A stretch of DNA of 64,000 nt from Bacteroidota bacterium (GTDB taxonomy: Bacteria > Bacteroidota > Bacteroidia > Flavobacteriales > Weeksellaceae): NCBI GenBank assembly GCA_023423715.1, contig JAFAFC010000025.1, positions 1-64,000 of the forward strand, given 5' to 3'. The position numbers and the translations under genes are program-made. Below the pieces are notes generated by a model. It did no database searches, was not told where the DNA came from, and saw only the letters and a list, made by a program, of their open reading frames with translations. Below, piece by piece: positions 51,407 through 59,226 of this stretch. Numbering within the stretch: the stretch's first letter is position 1; every line of letters begins with the position of its first letter.

Positions 51407-52981
51407 TTAAAGATATCTGTATGCTTTAAGAGTCAAAAACTCTTCGAACTTATCCGAGCAAACCAATTCGTTAAAAATCTCGGTTGCCAATTGAAATTTT
51501 CCGTTTTGGTACCGTTCTTCGCCAACATAGGTTTTGATATTTTCTAATTCTTCTTGCTCCCATCGAAAAACCTTATCGCAAGTCAGAATTCGCCCATCCT
51601 CCATTCTCGCTTCATTATGAAGCCATTGCCAGACCTGACTTCTAGAAATTTCTGCTGTCGCTGCATCTTCCATTAAGTGATAAATCGCTGCAGCGCCTGT
51701 TCCCATCAACCAAGATTCGATATATAAAATTGCAACATTGATATTTTTCCGTACTCCTTGTTCAGTTATTTTCCCTTTTGGAACTTCCAAAAGCTCCTTT
51801 TCCGAAACCTGCGTCGTTATTTTTTTATGAATTTGATTGGGCGTCGGCATAAATTCGTCGAAAATTTCTTTTGCGACCGAAACCAAAGCCGGATGCGCCA
51901 CCCATGTTCCGTCGTGTCCATTTTTCACCTCACGTTCCTTATCTGCGCGAACTTTTTCAAAAGCCAAATGATTGGCCTCCTCATCGCCTTTCACCGGAAT
52001 TTGCGCCGCCATTCCCCCTATTGCAAAGACACCACGACGATGACAAACAGAAATTACGCGCTCGGAATACGCCTTCATAAAGGGAGCTATCATCGTTACT
52101 TGATCTCGATCCGGAACTAAAAACTCAGGAAGATTTCGAAATTTTTTGATATATGAAAAAATATAATCCCATCGTCCACAATTCAACCCTTTGGAATGTT
52201 CTTTTAATTCATATAAAATCTCATCCAATTGGAAAGAAGCCGTTATTGTTTCAATCAAAACCGTTGCTTTAATACTTCCCTGAGGGATTTCAAGATAATT
52301 TTGCGCAAAAACAAAAACATCATTCCACCAACGAGCTTCTTTATAATGCTCTAGTTTTGGAAGGTAAAAATACGGCCGTGAACCGTTTTCCAACAGCGCC
52401 TTTGCATTTCGAAAAAAGTACAACCCGAAGTCGATTAAAGAACCAGAAGCTTCTTCATCGTTAATCAAAATATGCTTTTCATTCAAATGTAAGCCTCGTG
52501 GACGCACAAAAAGACTCGCCACTTTTTCATTTAATTCATATCGTTTTCCACCTTCATTTTCGAATGAAATTTCGCCTCGCACCGCATCCGAAAGATTCAA
52601 TTGGCCTTCCATGCAATTATCCCAAGTTGGCGAATTACTATCTTCGAAATCAGCCATAAAACAATTCGCTCCGGAATTCAACGCATTAATAATCATTTTA
52701 CGATCCACAGGTCCTGTAATTTCAACGCGACGATCGAGAATATCTTCAGGAATCGAGGCACATGTCCAATCACTAGTTCGGATTGCTTCAGTTTCTGGCG
52801 GAAAAGTAGGCATAATTCCTTGATCAAATTCCAATTGCATTCGATTACGTTCTTCCAATAAACCTAACCGAACTGGATTAAATTGTTCATGAAGCGCAAT
52901 TAAAAAATCGACAACTTCTTCTGAAAAAATGGATTCATACGGATTTAAATGTTGAATTTTGAATTTTGTTTGCGTTTCCAT
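51407..52981 (-). CDS. aceB: Malate synthase A
   Basis: A 524-residue enzyme that condenses glyoxylate with acetyl-CoA to malate, the second glyoxylate-shunt step. Motifs include VEITGPVDRKMIINALNSGA, FMADFEDSNSPTWDN, RPRGLHLNEKHI and GTWVAHPALVSVA. It is the short isoform A without the extra domain of isoform G. It lies upstream of aceA and diverges from a RamB/ScfR-like regulator; an operator-like palindrome lies in the 201-bp gap. Confidence 0.96.
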   Translation of the reverse strand: METQTKFKIQHLNPYESIFSEEVVDFLIALHEQFNPVRLGLLEERNRMQLEFDQGIMPTFPPETEAIRTSDWTCASIPEDILDRRVEITGPVDRKMIINALNSGANCFMADFEDSNSPTWDNCMEGQLNLSDAVRGEISFENEGGKRYELNEKVASLFVRPRGLHLNEKHILINDEEASGSLIDFGLYFFRNAKALLENGSRPYFYLPKLEHYKEARWWNDVFVFAQNYLEIPQGSIKATVLIETITASFQLDEILYELKEHSKGLNCGRWDYIFSYIKKFRNLPEFLVPDRDQVTMIAPFMKAYSERVISVCHRRGVFAIGGMAAQIPVKGDEEANHLAFEKVRADKEREVKNGHDGTWVAHPALVSVAKEIFDEFMPTPNQIHKKITTQVSEKELLEVPKGKITEQGVRKNINVAILYIESWLMGTGAAAIYHLMEDAATAEISRSQVWQWLHNEARMEDGRILTCDKVFRWEQEELENIKTYVGEERYQNGKFQLATEIFNELVCSDKFEEFLTLKAYRYL

Positions 52982-53009
52982 AAAAATAAATTTTGATGAT
53001 TGGTTGAGA

Positions 53010-53017
53010 CAAACTTA
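53010..53017 (-). promoter_or_regulatory. -7 element for aceB
   Basis: TAAGTTTG on the minus strand, 28 nt upstream of the aceB ATG. The expected -33 region borders the palindrome at 53037-53052. Confidence 0.5.
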
Positions 53018-53036
53018 GAAAAAATATTTTCACCAA

Positions 53037-53052
53037 TAGCGAACGTTCGCTA
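53037..53052. promoter_or_regulatory. Operator-like palindrome between aceB and its divergent regulator
   Basis: A 16-bp perfect palindrome TAGCGAACGTTCGCTA centred about 40 nt upstream of the predicted aceB start site. A further half-site, AAGCGAAC, lies at 53163-53170, 12 nt before the regulator's ATG. This spacing fits control of both genes by the regulator, which is inferred. Confidence 0.6.
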
Positions 53053-53072
53053 ATTTTAACAATAAATTATTA

Positions 53073-53086
53073 TGCGAAAAATCGCA
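53073..53086. repeat. Short inverted repeat in the regulator promoter
   Basis: TGCGA, AAAA, TCGCA. It lies about 10-23 nt upstream of the -7 box of the regulator gene and may be a second, weaker operator. Confidence 0.4.
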
Positions 53087-53095
53087 ATTTTTATT

Positions 53096-53103
53096 TACAT
53101 TTG
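53096..53103 (+). promoter_or_regulatory. -7 element for the RamB/ScfR-like regulator
   Basis: TACATTTG, 79 nt upstream of ATG 53183, giving a leader that contains the AAGCGAAC half-site. Confidence 0.5.
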
Positions 53104-53182
53104 TTAGAACGCTGATGAATAAAGGATTTTTGAGATGCTATAAAAATCCAAACAATAAACAAAAGCGAACAACTAATTGAAA

Positions 53183-54658
53183 ATGAGTGCAGACAGCGAA
53201 TACATTAAGACAATTTTCGGATTAAAACTGAAGCAGCAACGCCAAAAAAAAAAGTGGTCTTTGCAGGATCTTGCTGACAAAACGGGACTTTCAAAATCCT
53301 ATCTGAATGAAATTGAAAACGGAAAAAAGTACCCGAAACACGATAAAATATTACAACTATCCGATGTTTTGGAATGCAAATTCGACGATTTAGTTTCAAC
53401 AAAACTTGATCGTAGTCTTTCGCCTGTTTCTGAAATTTTAAAATCAGAATTTTTTAAGGAAATCCCGCTTGAACTTTTTGGAATTAACCGCAATTTTTTA
53501 ATTAACATCATCAGCGAATCCCCAAAAAAAGTTACCGCATTCATCAATGCACTTATTGAGATTTCGCAGAATTACAATTTGGGAAAAGAGCGATTTTACT
53601 TTGCTGTCGTTCGAAGCTTTCAGGAAATGCACGACAATTATTTTCCTGAAATCGAGGAAAAAGCCATTCAATTTGTTTCCTTATTCAATTTAGACATCAA
53701 CAAAAAACTTCCAGTTGATGCTTTAGAAAGCATTTTAAAAGATCATTTCGGATATCAAATTCAATACGAAGATTTCAGCAAAAACAATGAAGCGAACAGA
53801 CTTCGCTCACTGTTCATTCCTGAGAAAAAACAACTTCTTTTAAATCATTTACTAGACGAAAATCAGAAAGTTTTTATTCTTGCAAAGGAAATCGGTTTCA
53901 ATGTTTTGGAAATCAAACTGCGCCCAAACACATATTCTTGGCTGGACTTCAGCAGTTTTGAAGAACTTTTAAACAACTATTTTGCCTCGTATTTTGCAGG
54001 CTGTCTTTTAATATCAAAAGAAAAATTAATTGAGTTGTTTACGGATTTCATTAATGAAAAAGACTGGAATGCTGAAAAATTCGATGACCTTATTAATGAA
54101 TTCACCAATTCGCCAGAAACGTTTTATTACCGATTGACCAATCTGCTTCCTACAGAAATGGGAATTAAGGATTTGTTTTACTTGTGTTTTACGAAGAAAA
54201 AAGACTCCGACCGCATTCACATTATGAAGGAGCTACATCTAAATAACCAGCAAGCACCGCACGCCAAAGCAACTAATGAACATTATTGCCGAAGATGGAT
54301 TGCCGTAAAAAACCTAATGCATTTAAAAGAAAATGAAAAATTAACGGATGCTCAAATTTCACATTATAAAGACAGCGGTTTGACGTATTTGGTTTTTTCA
54401 ACATCACAGAAAAACCCTTTTTCAGACGGCACAAACCGAAGTTATTGTTTAGGAATTTTGCTAAATCCAAATTCTATTAAGAAGATTAAATTCTCAAAAA
54501 GCGATTCCATACAAACAGAAAATGTGGGCGTTACTTGCGAAACTTGCAGTATTAGTGATTGCGACGTACGAAAAGCAGCGCCGATTCGCATTGAAAAAGA
54601 AATTTTCAACGAAAACATGAAAAAGGAAATCGAAAAAATTCGAAAAAAATTCATGTAA
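53183..54658 (+). CDS. RamB/ScfR-like XRE family regulator of the glyoxylate shunt
   Basis: A 491-residue transcription factor. Residues about 8-70 form an XRE helix-turn-helix (LKLKQQRQKKKWSLQDLADKTGLSKSYLNEIENG). The middle part is an ImmA/IrrE-like domain (DUF955), but the usual HExxH is KEIGF (residues 235-239), so both zinc His are lost. The C-terminal DUF2083-type region has the Cys-rich motif CETCSISDCDVRKAAP. This architecture is that of RamB and ScfR, acyl-CoA-responsive regulators of acetate metabolism in Actinobacteria. Divergence from aceB supports that role. ATG 53183 is preferred to a TTG two codons upstream. Confidence 0.85.
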   Translation: MSADSEYIKTIFGLKLKQQRQKKKWSLQDLADKTGLSKSYLNEIENGKKYPKHDKILQLSDVLECKFDDLVSTKLDRSLSPVSEILKSEFFKEIPLELFGINRNFLINIISESPKKVTAFINALIEISQNYNLGKERFYFAVVRSFQEMHDNYFPEIEEKAIQFVSLFNLDINKKLPVDALESILKDHFGYQIQYEDFSKNNEANRLRSLFIPEKKQLLLNHLLDENQKVFILAKEIGFNVLEIKLRPNTYSWLDFSSFEELLNNYFASYFAGCLLISKEKLIELFTDFINEKDWNAEKFDDLINEFTNSPETFYYRLTNLLPTEMGIKDLFYLCFTKKKDSDRIHIMKELHLNNQQAPHAKATNEHYCRRWIAVKNLMHLKENEKLTDAQISHYKDSGLTYLVFSTSQKNPFSDGTNRSYCLGILLNPNSIKKIKFSKSDSIQTENVGVTCETCSISDCDVRKAAPIRIEKEIFNENMKKEIEKIRKKFM

Positions 54659-54711
54659 TCAATTAAAAATCACCATTAAAATCAATTTCATTCTTGTTTT
54701 TCGTACATTTA

Positions 54712-55377
54712 ATGAAAACACAACGGATGATTTTGGATATTCTATTTCCTAATCGCTGCCTTTCTTGCAACACATTAATCGACGGATCAAAAGTCCTTTG
54801 CAGCATTTGTTTGGATGGAATTCACTTTACCCATCATCAATTTGGGCAACCTAATGAAGTTACCGAACGTTGTAAAAGTCTTTTCCCGATAGAATTTGGC
54901 GTTGCGATGATGCATTTTGAAAATCAAAATCTGAGTAGAAAAATTGTCCATCAACTAAAATACGGCGCACGAGAAAAAATCGGAAAAGAATTAGCTTTTT
55001 GGGCGTTTGACCTTTTTGATTGGAAATCAAATGCGTTTGATTTATTAGTAAGTATTCCGATGCACCCGAAAAAGCAACGTCAACGAGGTTACAATCAGTT
55101 GCATTTATTTACAGAAACATTGAGTAAACTCACTCAAATTCCACTTCAACATGACGTTTTGAAAAGAACTCAATTCGGAAAAGCTCAAGCTTTAAAATCG
55201 AAAAATCAGCGTGGTGAAAACACTGGTTTATTTGAAATTCAAACCAAAATAGAAAACAAACACATTCTATTGCTCGACGATGTTTTAACGACTGGAAATA
55301 CCATTTCGCAAGCCGCTTGGGAACTTCTTCAGCATCAAAACAACAAAATCAGTGTTCTCGTTTTTGCTTTGGATTAA
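54712..55377 (+). CDS. ComF family phosphoribosyltransferase-like protein
   Basis: A 221-residue cytoplasmic protein. The N terminus has a zinc-finger-like CLSCNTLIDGSKVLCSIC. The C-terminal half is a PRTase fold with the PRPP motif HILLLDDVLTTGNT. A RQRGYNQLH segment is typical of ComF. ComF helps single-stranded DNA handling in natural transformation; no other competence gene is present here. ATG 54712 or ATG 54727 (MILDILFP, close to relatives) may be the true start. The stop codon directly abuts that of upp. Confidence 0.88.
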   Translation: MKTQRMILDILFPNRCLSCNTLIDGSKVLCSICLDGIHFTHHQFGQPNEVTERCKSLFPIEFGVAMMHFENQNLSRKIVHQLKYGAREKIGKELAFWAFDLFDWKSNAFDLLVSIPMHPKKQRQRGYNQLHLFTETLSKLTQIPLQHDVLKRTQFGKAQALKSKNQRGENTGLFEIQTKIENKHILLLDDVLTTGNTISQAAWELLQHQNNKISVLVFALD

Positions 55378-56028
55378 TTAACGTTGAAGTTTTTCACCAT
55401 AGCTCAAATCACCGGCATCACCCAAACCTGGCGTGATGTAGCCTTTGGACGTTAATCCCGAATCAATCACACCCACCCAAATTTGCGCTTCAGGATACGC
55501 CTGTTGAATCGTATCAACACCTTGTTGAGAAGCAATTGCCGCAACAATATGAAGCTGCGTTGGCTTTCCATGATTCAACAAATCCTTTAAAGCTTCAACC
55601 AAACTCGCACCTGTTGCTAACATGGGATCAGCCACGATTAGCGGACGACCATCGATGTTTGGACATGTTAAATAATCTTGTTTGATGGAGAAATAATCGT
55701 TTGCATCGTGTTTACGATATGCCGCAACAAAACCGCAATCTGCTTTGTCTAAATAATTCAAAATTCCTTCAAACAAAGGAACTCCTGCTCTTAAAATCGT
55801 TGTGATAACGGGCTGAACGGCTATCTCGCGAGCCGAAACTTTATCTAATGGCGTGGTAATTTCCACTTCTTTCACTTCTAAACCTTTGCTGATTTCGAAA
55901 GCGGCAATTTCACCAATACGCTCCATATTTCGGCGGAAACGCATTCGGTCGTTTTGAACTTCAATATTTCGCAATTCGTTAATCCAAGAATTCACCAAAG
56001 AAAAGGTGTCTGAAAGTATTGTAACCAT
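55378..56028 (-). CDS. upp: Uracil phosphoribosyltransferase
   Basis: A 216-residue pyrimidine-salvage enzyme making UMP from uracil and PRPP. The PRPP loop VADPMLATGASLVEAL and the C-terminal uracil-binding GDAGDLSYG are present. ATG 56028 (MVTILSDTFSLVNSW) is the family-like start; the longer frame crosses the der terminator hairpin. It follows der on the same strand but behind that terminator, so it probably has its own promoter, which I cannot identify. Confidence 0.94.
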   Translation of the reverse strand: MVTILSDTFSLVNSWINELRNIEVQNDRMRFRRNMERIGEIAAFEISKGLEVKEVEITTPLDKVSAREIAVQPVITTILRAGVPLFEGILNYLDKADCGFVAAYRKHDANDYFSIKQDYLTCPNIDGRPLIVADPMLATGASLVEALKDLLNHGKPTQLHIVAAIASQQGVDTIQQAYPEAQIWVGVIDSGLTSKGYITPGLGDAGDLSYGEKLQR

Positions 56029-56052
56029 AGTTTCGTTTATGCGGTAAAGGTC

Positions 56053-56086
56053 GTAAAAAAAGCCTTTCATAAAAAATGAAAGGCTT
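56053..56086 (-). terminator. Terminator of der
   Basis: A perfect 11-bp stem AAGCCTTTCAT / ATGAAAGGCTT with a 5-nt loop and a T7 tract on the minus strand, 6 nt after the der stop codon. Confidence 0.9.
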
Positions 56087-56092
56087 AAAAAT

Positions 56093-57403
56093 TTATTTCT
56101 GACGGAAATACACCTCAATTGGCGATCCCGTAAATCCGAATTCTTTTCGAAGTTGATTTTCTGTAAAACGCTTATACGGCTCTTTTACGTACTGCGGCAA
56201 GTTACAGAAGAATACAAATTGTGGCGACGGCGTTGGCAATTGCACACAATATTTGATTTTGATATATTTTCCTTTGATTGCCGGCGGCGGTGTATTTTCA
56301 AAAATCGGAAGCATCACTTCATTCAATTTCGAAGTTTTGATTTTCTTCTGACGATCTTCGTAAACTTCCATCGCTACTTCAACGGCTTTCAAAATACGTT
56401 GCTTCGTTAATGCCGAAACAAACAAAATTGGAACGTCTGAAAACTGACCAAGTTTGTGACGAATAGCTGCTTCAAAATCACGGATAGTATTGGTTTTCTT
56501 ATCTTCCACCAAATCCCATTTGTTCACCACGATCACGATCCCTTTTCGGTTTCTTTGTGCGATTCCGAAAATACTCATATCCTGAGCTTCCCAACCTAAA
56601 GTGGCATCCACCATGATAATAACGACATCCGAATGCTCAATAGCACGAACCGAACGCATGACCGAATAAAACTCCAAATCTTCTGAAACTCGACTCTTTT
56701 TACGCATTCCGGCAGTATCCACCAACACGAATTCATGTCCGAATTTATTGTATAAACTTGAAACCGAATCTCTTGTTGTTCCTGCAATATTTGTAACGAT
56801 ATTTCGCTCGTTATCCAATAAAGCATTGGTTAATGTTGACTTACCAACATTGGGTCTTCCTGCAATCGTAATTTTAGGCAAGCCTTCGAAAGGATCTTTA
56901 TATTCTGTCGTTGGAAAATTTGCTACAACAGCATCCAACAATTCTCCAGTTCCAGAACCTGTTGCCGAAGAAAGTGTAAAGTATTGGTCAATTCCTAATT
57001 GATAAAACTCCGTAGCAGCTAATTCTTCTTTAGCAGAATCTACTTTGTTTACCACGATGTACACTTGTTTTTTTGCTCTACGCAACATCTCGTAGATTTC
57101 CTTATCGGTATCCGTAAGTCCTTCTTCAACATTCAGCATGAAAACAACCGCTGTCGCTTCATCAATAGCTAGCTGAACTTGTTTCGAAATTTCTTCTTGG
57201 AAGATATCATCTGTATTTACTTCGTAACCTCCAGTATCAATCACCGTAAAATCAACACCATTCCAGTCTGATTTTCCGTAATGACGGTCACGAGTTACAC
57301 CAGCAGTTGAATCAACAATTGCTTCTCTTCTTTCTAATAAACGATTAAATAAGGTAGATTTCCCTACATTGGGACGGCCGACAATGGCCACGATATTCGA
57401 CAT
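56093..57403 (-). CDS. der: Ribosome biogenesis GTPase Der (EngA)
   Basis: A 436-residue protein with two tandem GTPase domains and a KH-like C-terminal domain, needed for 50S subunit assembly. Each GTPase domain has its G1 loop (GRPNVGKST near residue 8 and again near 180), DTGG or DTAG for G3, and NKVD or NKWD for G4. The length is normal. A -7 element lies 65 nt upstream. Confidence 0.97.
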   Translation of the reverse strand: MSNIVAIVGRPNVGKSTLFNRLLERREAIVDSTAGVTRDRHYGKSDWNGVDFTVIDTGGYEVNTDDIFQEEISKQVQLAIDEATAVVFMLNVEEGLTDTDKEIYEMLRRAKKQVYIVVNKVDSAKEELAATEFYQLGIDQYFTLSSATGSGTGELLDAVVANFPTTEYKDPFEGLPKITIAGRPNVGKSTLTNALLDNERNIVTNIAGTTRDSVSSLYNKFGHEFVLVDTAGMRKKSRVSEDLEFYSVMRSVRAIEHSDVVIIMVDATLGWEAQDMSIFGIAQRNRKGIVIVVNKWDLVEDKKTNTIRDFEAAIRHKLGQFSDVPILFVSALTKQRILKAVEVAMEVYEDRQKKIKTSKLNEVMLPIFENTPPPAIKGKYIKIKYCVQLPTPSPQFVFFCNLPQYVKEPYKRFTENQLRKEFGFTGSPIEVYFRQK

Positions 57404-57468
57404 AAAAAAATGTTTAATAACTTGATTATTAATGGGTAACTCAGTCCTTCTAAGCCCAATTTTTTTTG

Positions 57469-57476
57469 CAAAGATA
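57469..57476 (-). promoter_or_regulatory. -7 element for der
   Basis: TATCTTTG on the minus strand gives a leader of about 60 nt, longer than most in the window. Confidence 0.45.
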
Positions 57477-57541
57477 CACTATTCCAATTAAAAACATTTT
57501 TTGAAAAAATATTTTATTGTAAATTCACTTAAAATTAGCAG

Positions 57542-58027
57542 ATGAAAAAAGTATTTATTGTTCTTGTAGTTGCGTTTATTTTGATTCAGTTTTTTCAAAT
57601 AGAAAAGGTTAATCCGCCAACCAATGCAGGTATGGATTTTCTAAAAATAAAGAACACACCCGAATCGATGGCGCAACAAATACGAGCGTCGTGTTACGAT
57701 TGCCATTCCAACGAAACCGTTTATCCTTGGTATTCTAAAGTACAGCCGTTTGGTTGGTTTTTGAAAGATCATATCGATGAAGGAAGACGAAAATTGAATT
57801 TTTCTACCTTTGCAACCTACGAACCCAAACGTCAAGCTCATAAACTTTACGAAGCGTATGAAATGGTTGACCACGGTGAAATGCCTTTGGAAAGCTATGT
57901 TTTGATGCATGGAAATGCAAAAATGGATGCCGCAAAACAAAAAGAGATGAGTCAATATTTTAAATCATTAGAGGACGAAACTCGCGCTGCATACAATTTG
58001 CCATCGGAAGGCGCCGAGAAAAAATAA
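57542..58027 (+). CDS. Haem-binding domain protein
   Basis: A 161-residue protein with an N-terminal membrane or signal segment (residues 1 to about 18) and a c-type haem attachment site Cys51-x-x-Cys54-His55 in the motif SCYDCHSNET. A WYSKVQPFGWFLKDHI stretch follows, typical of the Bacteroidota Haem_bd family. It is predicted to face the periplasm and carry electrons; partner unknown. The next gene starts 3 nt downstream. Confidence 0.88.
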   Translation: MKKVFIVLVVAFILIQFFQIEKVNPPTNAGMDFLKIKNTPESMAQQIRASCYDCHSNETVYPWYSKVQPFGWFLKDHIDEGRRKLNFSTFATYEPKRQAHKLYEAYEMVDHGEMPLESYVLMHGNAKMDAAKQKEMSQYFKSLEDETRAAYNLPSEGAEKK

Positions 58028-58030
58028 TTC

Positions 58031-58453
58031 ATGAACACACAAGTACAGCCCGATTGGTGGCCTTATCACATTCTATTTTATGATGGAGATTGCGGTTTCT
58101 GCAATTCTTGGGTACAATGGGTTTTAAAAAACGATCGCAAAGATCAATTTCGTTTTGCCGCTTTGCAATCTGATTTAGGACAACAATTTTTGAAAGAACG
58201 TGGGATGAAAACAAATGATTTCGACAGTGTTGTTCTTTGGAAGCCTAGTGAATACTACGTTTTAAAATCGGAAGCGATTCTGAAAACCGCTCAACTTTTA
58301 GGTGGAAAATTCCATCTGTTTCGAATTGGAAAAATTTTCCCCAAATCATTTTCAGATTTGATTTATTCTTGGGTAGCAAGAAGACGAAAAAGCCTAAAAC
58401 CTTTAGCTTGCGAAATCCCGACAATTGAAGAACGAAAAAAAATGATTTCCTAA
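58031..58453 (+). CDS. DCC family thiol-disulfide oxidoreductase-like protein
   Basis: A 140-residue DUF393 protein with the DCC hallmark YDGDCGFCNSW, a thioredoxin-like CxxC in the first strand-helix. It has no signal peptide. The biochemical role is unproven. Coupled to the haem-binding protein gene (3-nt gap), which may hint at redox work with that protein (inference). A hairpin terminator overlaps the stop codon. Confidence 0.88.
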   Translation: MNTQVQPDWWPYHILFYDGDCGFCNSWVQWVLKNDRKDQFRFAALQSDLGQQFLKERGMKTNDFDSVVLWKPSEYYVLKSEAILKTAQLLGGKFHLFRIGKIFPKSFSDLIYSWVARRRKSLKPLACEIPTIEERKKMIS

Positions 58454-58473
58454 AGGTTAGCAAACCTTTTTCT
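58452..58473 (+). terminator. Terminator of the haem/DCC unit
   Basis: A 7-bp stem AAAGGTT / AACCTTT with AGCA loop and T-rich tail. It starts within the TAA stop codon of the DCC gene. Confidence 0.7.
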
Positions 58474-58553
58474 TTAACGGATTTTCTTCATTAAATTATC
58501 GAATCCCATGATTCGATTTAACAATAAATTAAAAAATTTAGGCTTAATTTCAA

Positions 58554-58561
58554 TATATTTG
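58554..58561 (+). promoter_or_regulatory. -7 element for DUF4290-murA
   Basis: TATATTTG with only CAACC between it and the DUF4290 ATG, so the mRNA should be leaderless or nearly so. Confidence 0.6.
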
Positions 58562-58566
58562 CAACC

Positions 58567-59226
58567 ATGGAATACAATACGCAAAGAACACTTCTTCACA
58601 TGCCCGAATACGGCCGCATTATTCAAGATTTAGTTGAAAAATGCAAGGCAACCGAAGACCGCGACAAACGCAACGAAATGGCGATGTCTATCGTGGATTT
58701 TATGGGGCAAAGAAACCCGCATTTGCGAGACGAAGAAAACTACAAACATAAACTTTGGGACCATCTTTTCATCCTTGCCGAATACGATTTGGATGTTGAC
58801 TCTCCCTACCCGATTCCTACTGCTGAAGACCGAATGATTGCGCCAAACAAAATGGAATATCCAAAACTGCAAGGTGAGTTTAAATTCTACGGGAAAAGCA
58901 TCCTACAACTGATTGAGAAAGCAATTATCTTAGAAGATGGCGACGAAAAAGAGGCGCTCATTGAGGTTATTGCCAACAATATGAAAAAATCCTACAACAT
59001 CTACAACAAAGAACATGTTACGGATGATGTGATCTTTAGACATTTGAAAGAACTTTCTGAAAACCGATTAGACCTTACGAGTATTGATTCTTTGGAAAAG
59101 AGTAAAATCTACCACACAAGCAACAATAGGAATAACAATAACCGAAAAAATCACAATCAGAACCAAAATCAGAACCGTAGGAAGAATCATAACAATAACA
59201 ACCACAACAATAAAAACAGAAAATAA
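58567..59226 (+). CDS. DUF4290 family protein
   Basis: A 219-residue cytoplasmic protein of the Bacteroidota-specific DUF4290 family. The globular part (residues 1-185) begins MEYNTQRTLLHMPEYGR, typical of the family, and is mainly helical. The last ~35 residues are almost only Asn, Lys, Arg, His and Gln, which suggests nucleic-acid or ribosome contact (inference). Its stop codon overlaps the murA start by one base; this gene order is frequent in the phylum. Function unknown. Confidence 0.88.
   Translation: MEYNTQRTLLHMPEYGRIIQDLVEKCKATEDRDKRNEMAMSIVDFMGQRNPHLRDEENYKHKLWDHLFILAEYDLDVDSPYPIPTAEDRMIAPNKMEYPKLQGEFKFYGKSILQLIEKAIILEDGDEKEALIEVIANNMKKSYNIYNKEHVTDDVIFRHLKELSENRLDLTSIDSLEKSKIYHTSNNRNNNNRKNHNQNQNQNRRKNHNNNNHNNKNRK

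Noticed and set aside
54691..54711. Upstream TTG start for comF at 54694.
   Set aside because: It overlaps a TACATTTA promoter-like sequence and adds residues not seen in relatives; ATG 54712 or 54727 is more likely.
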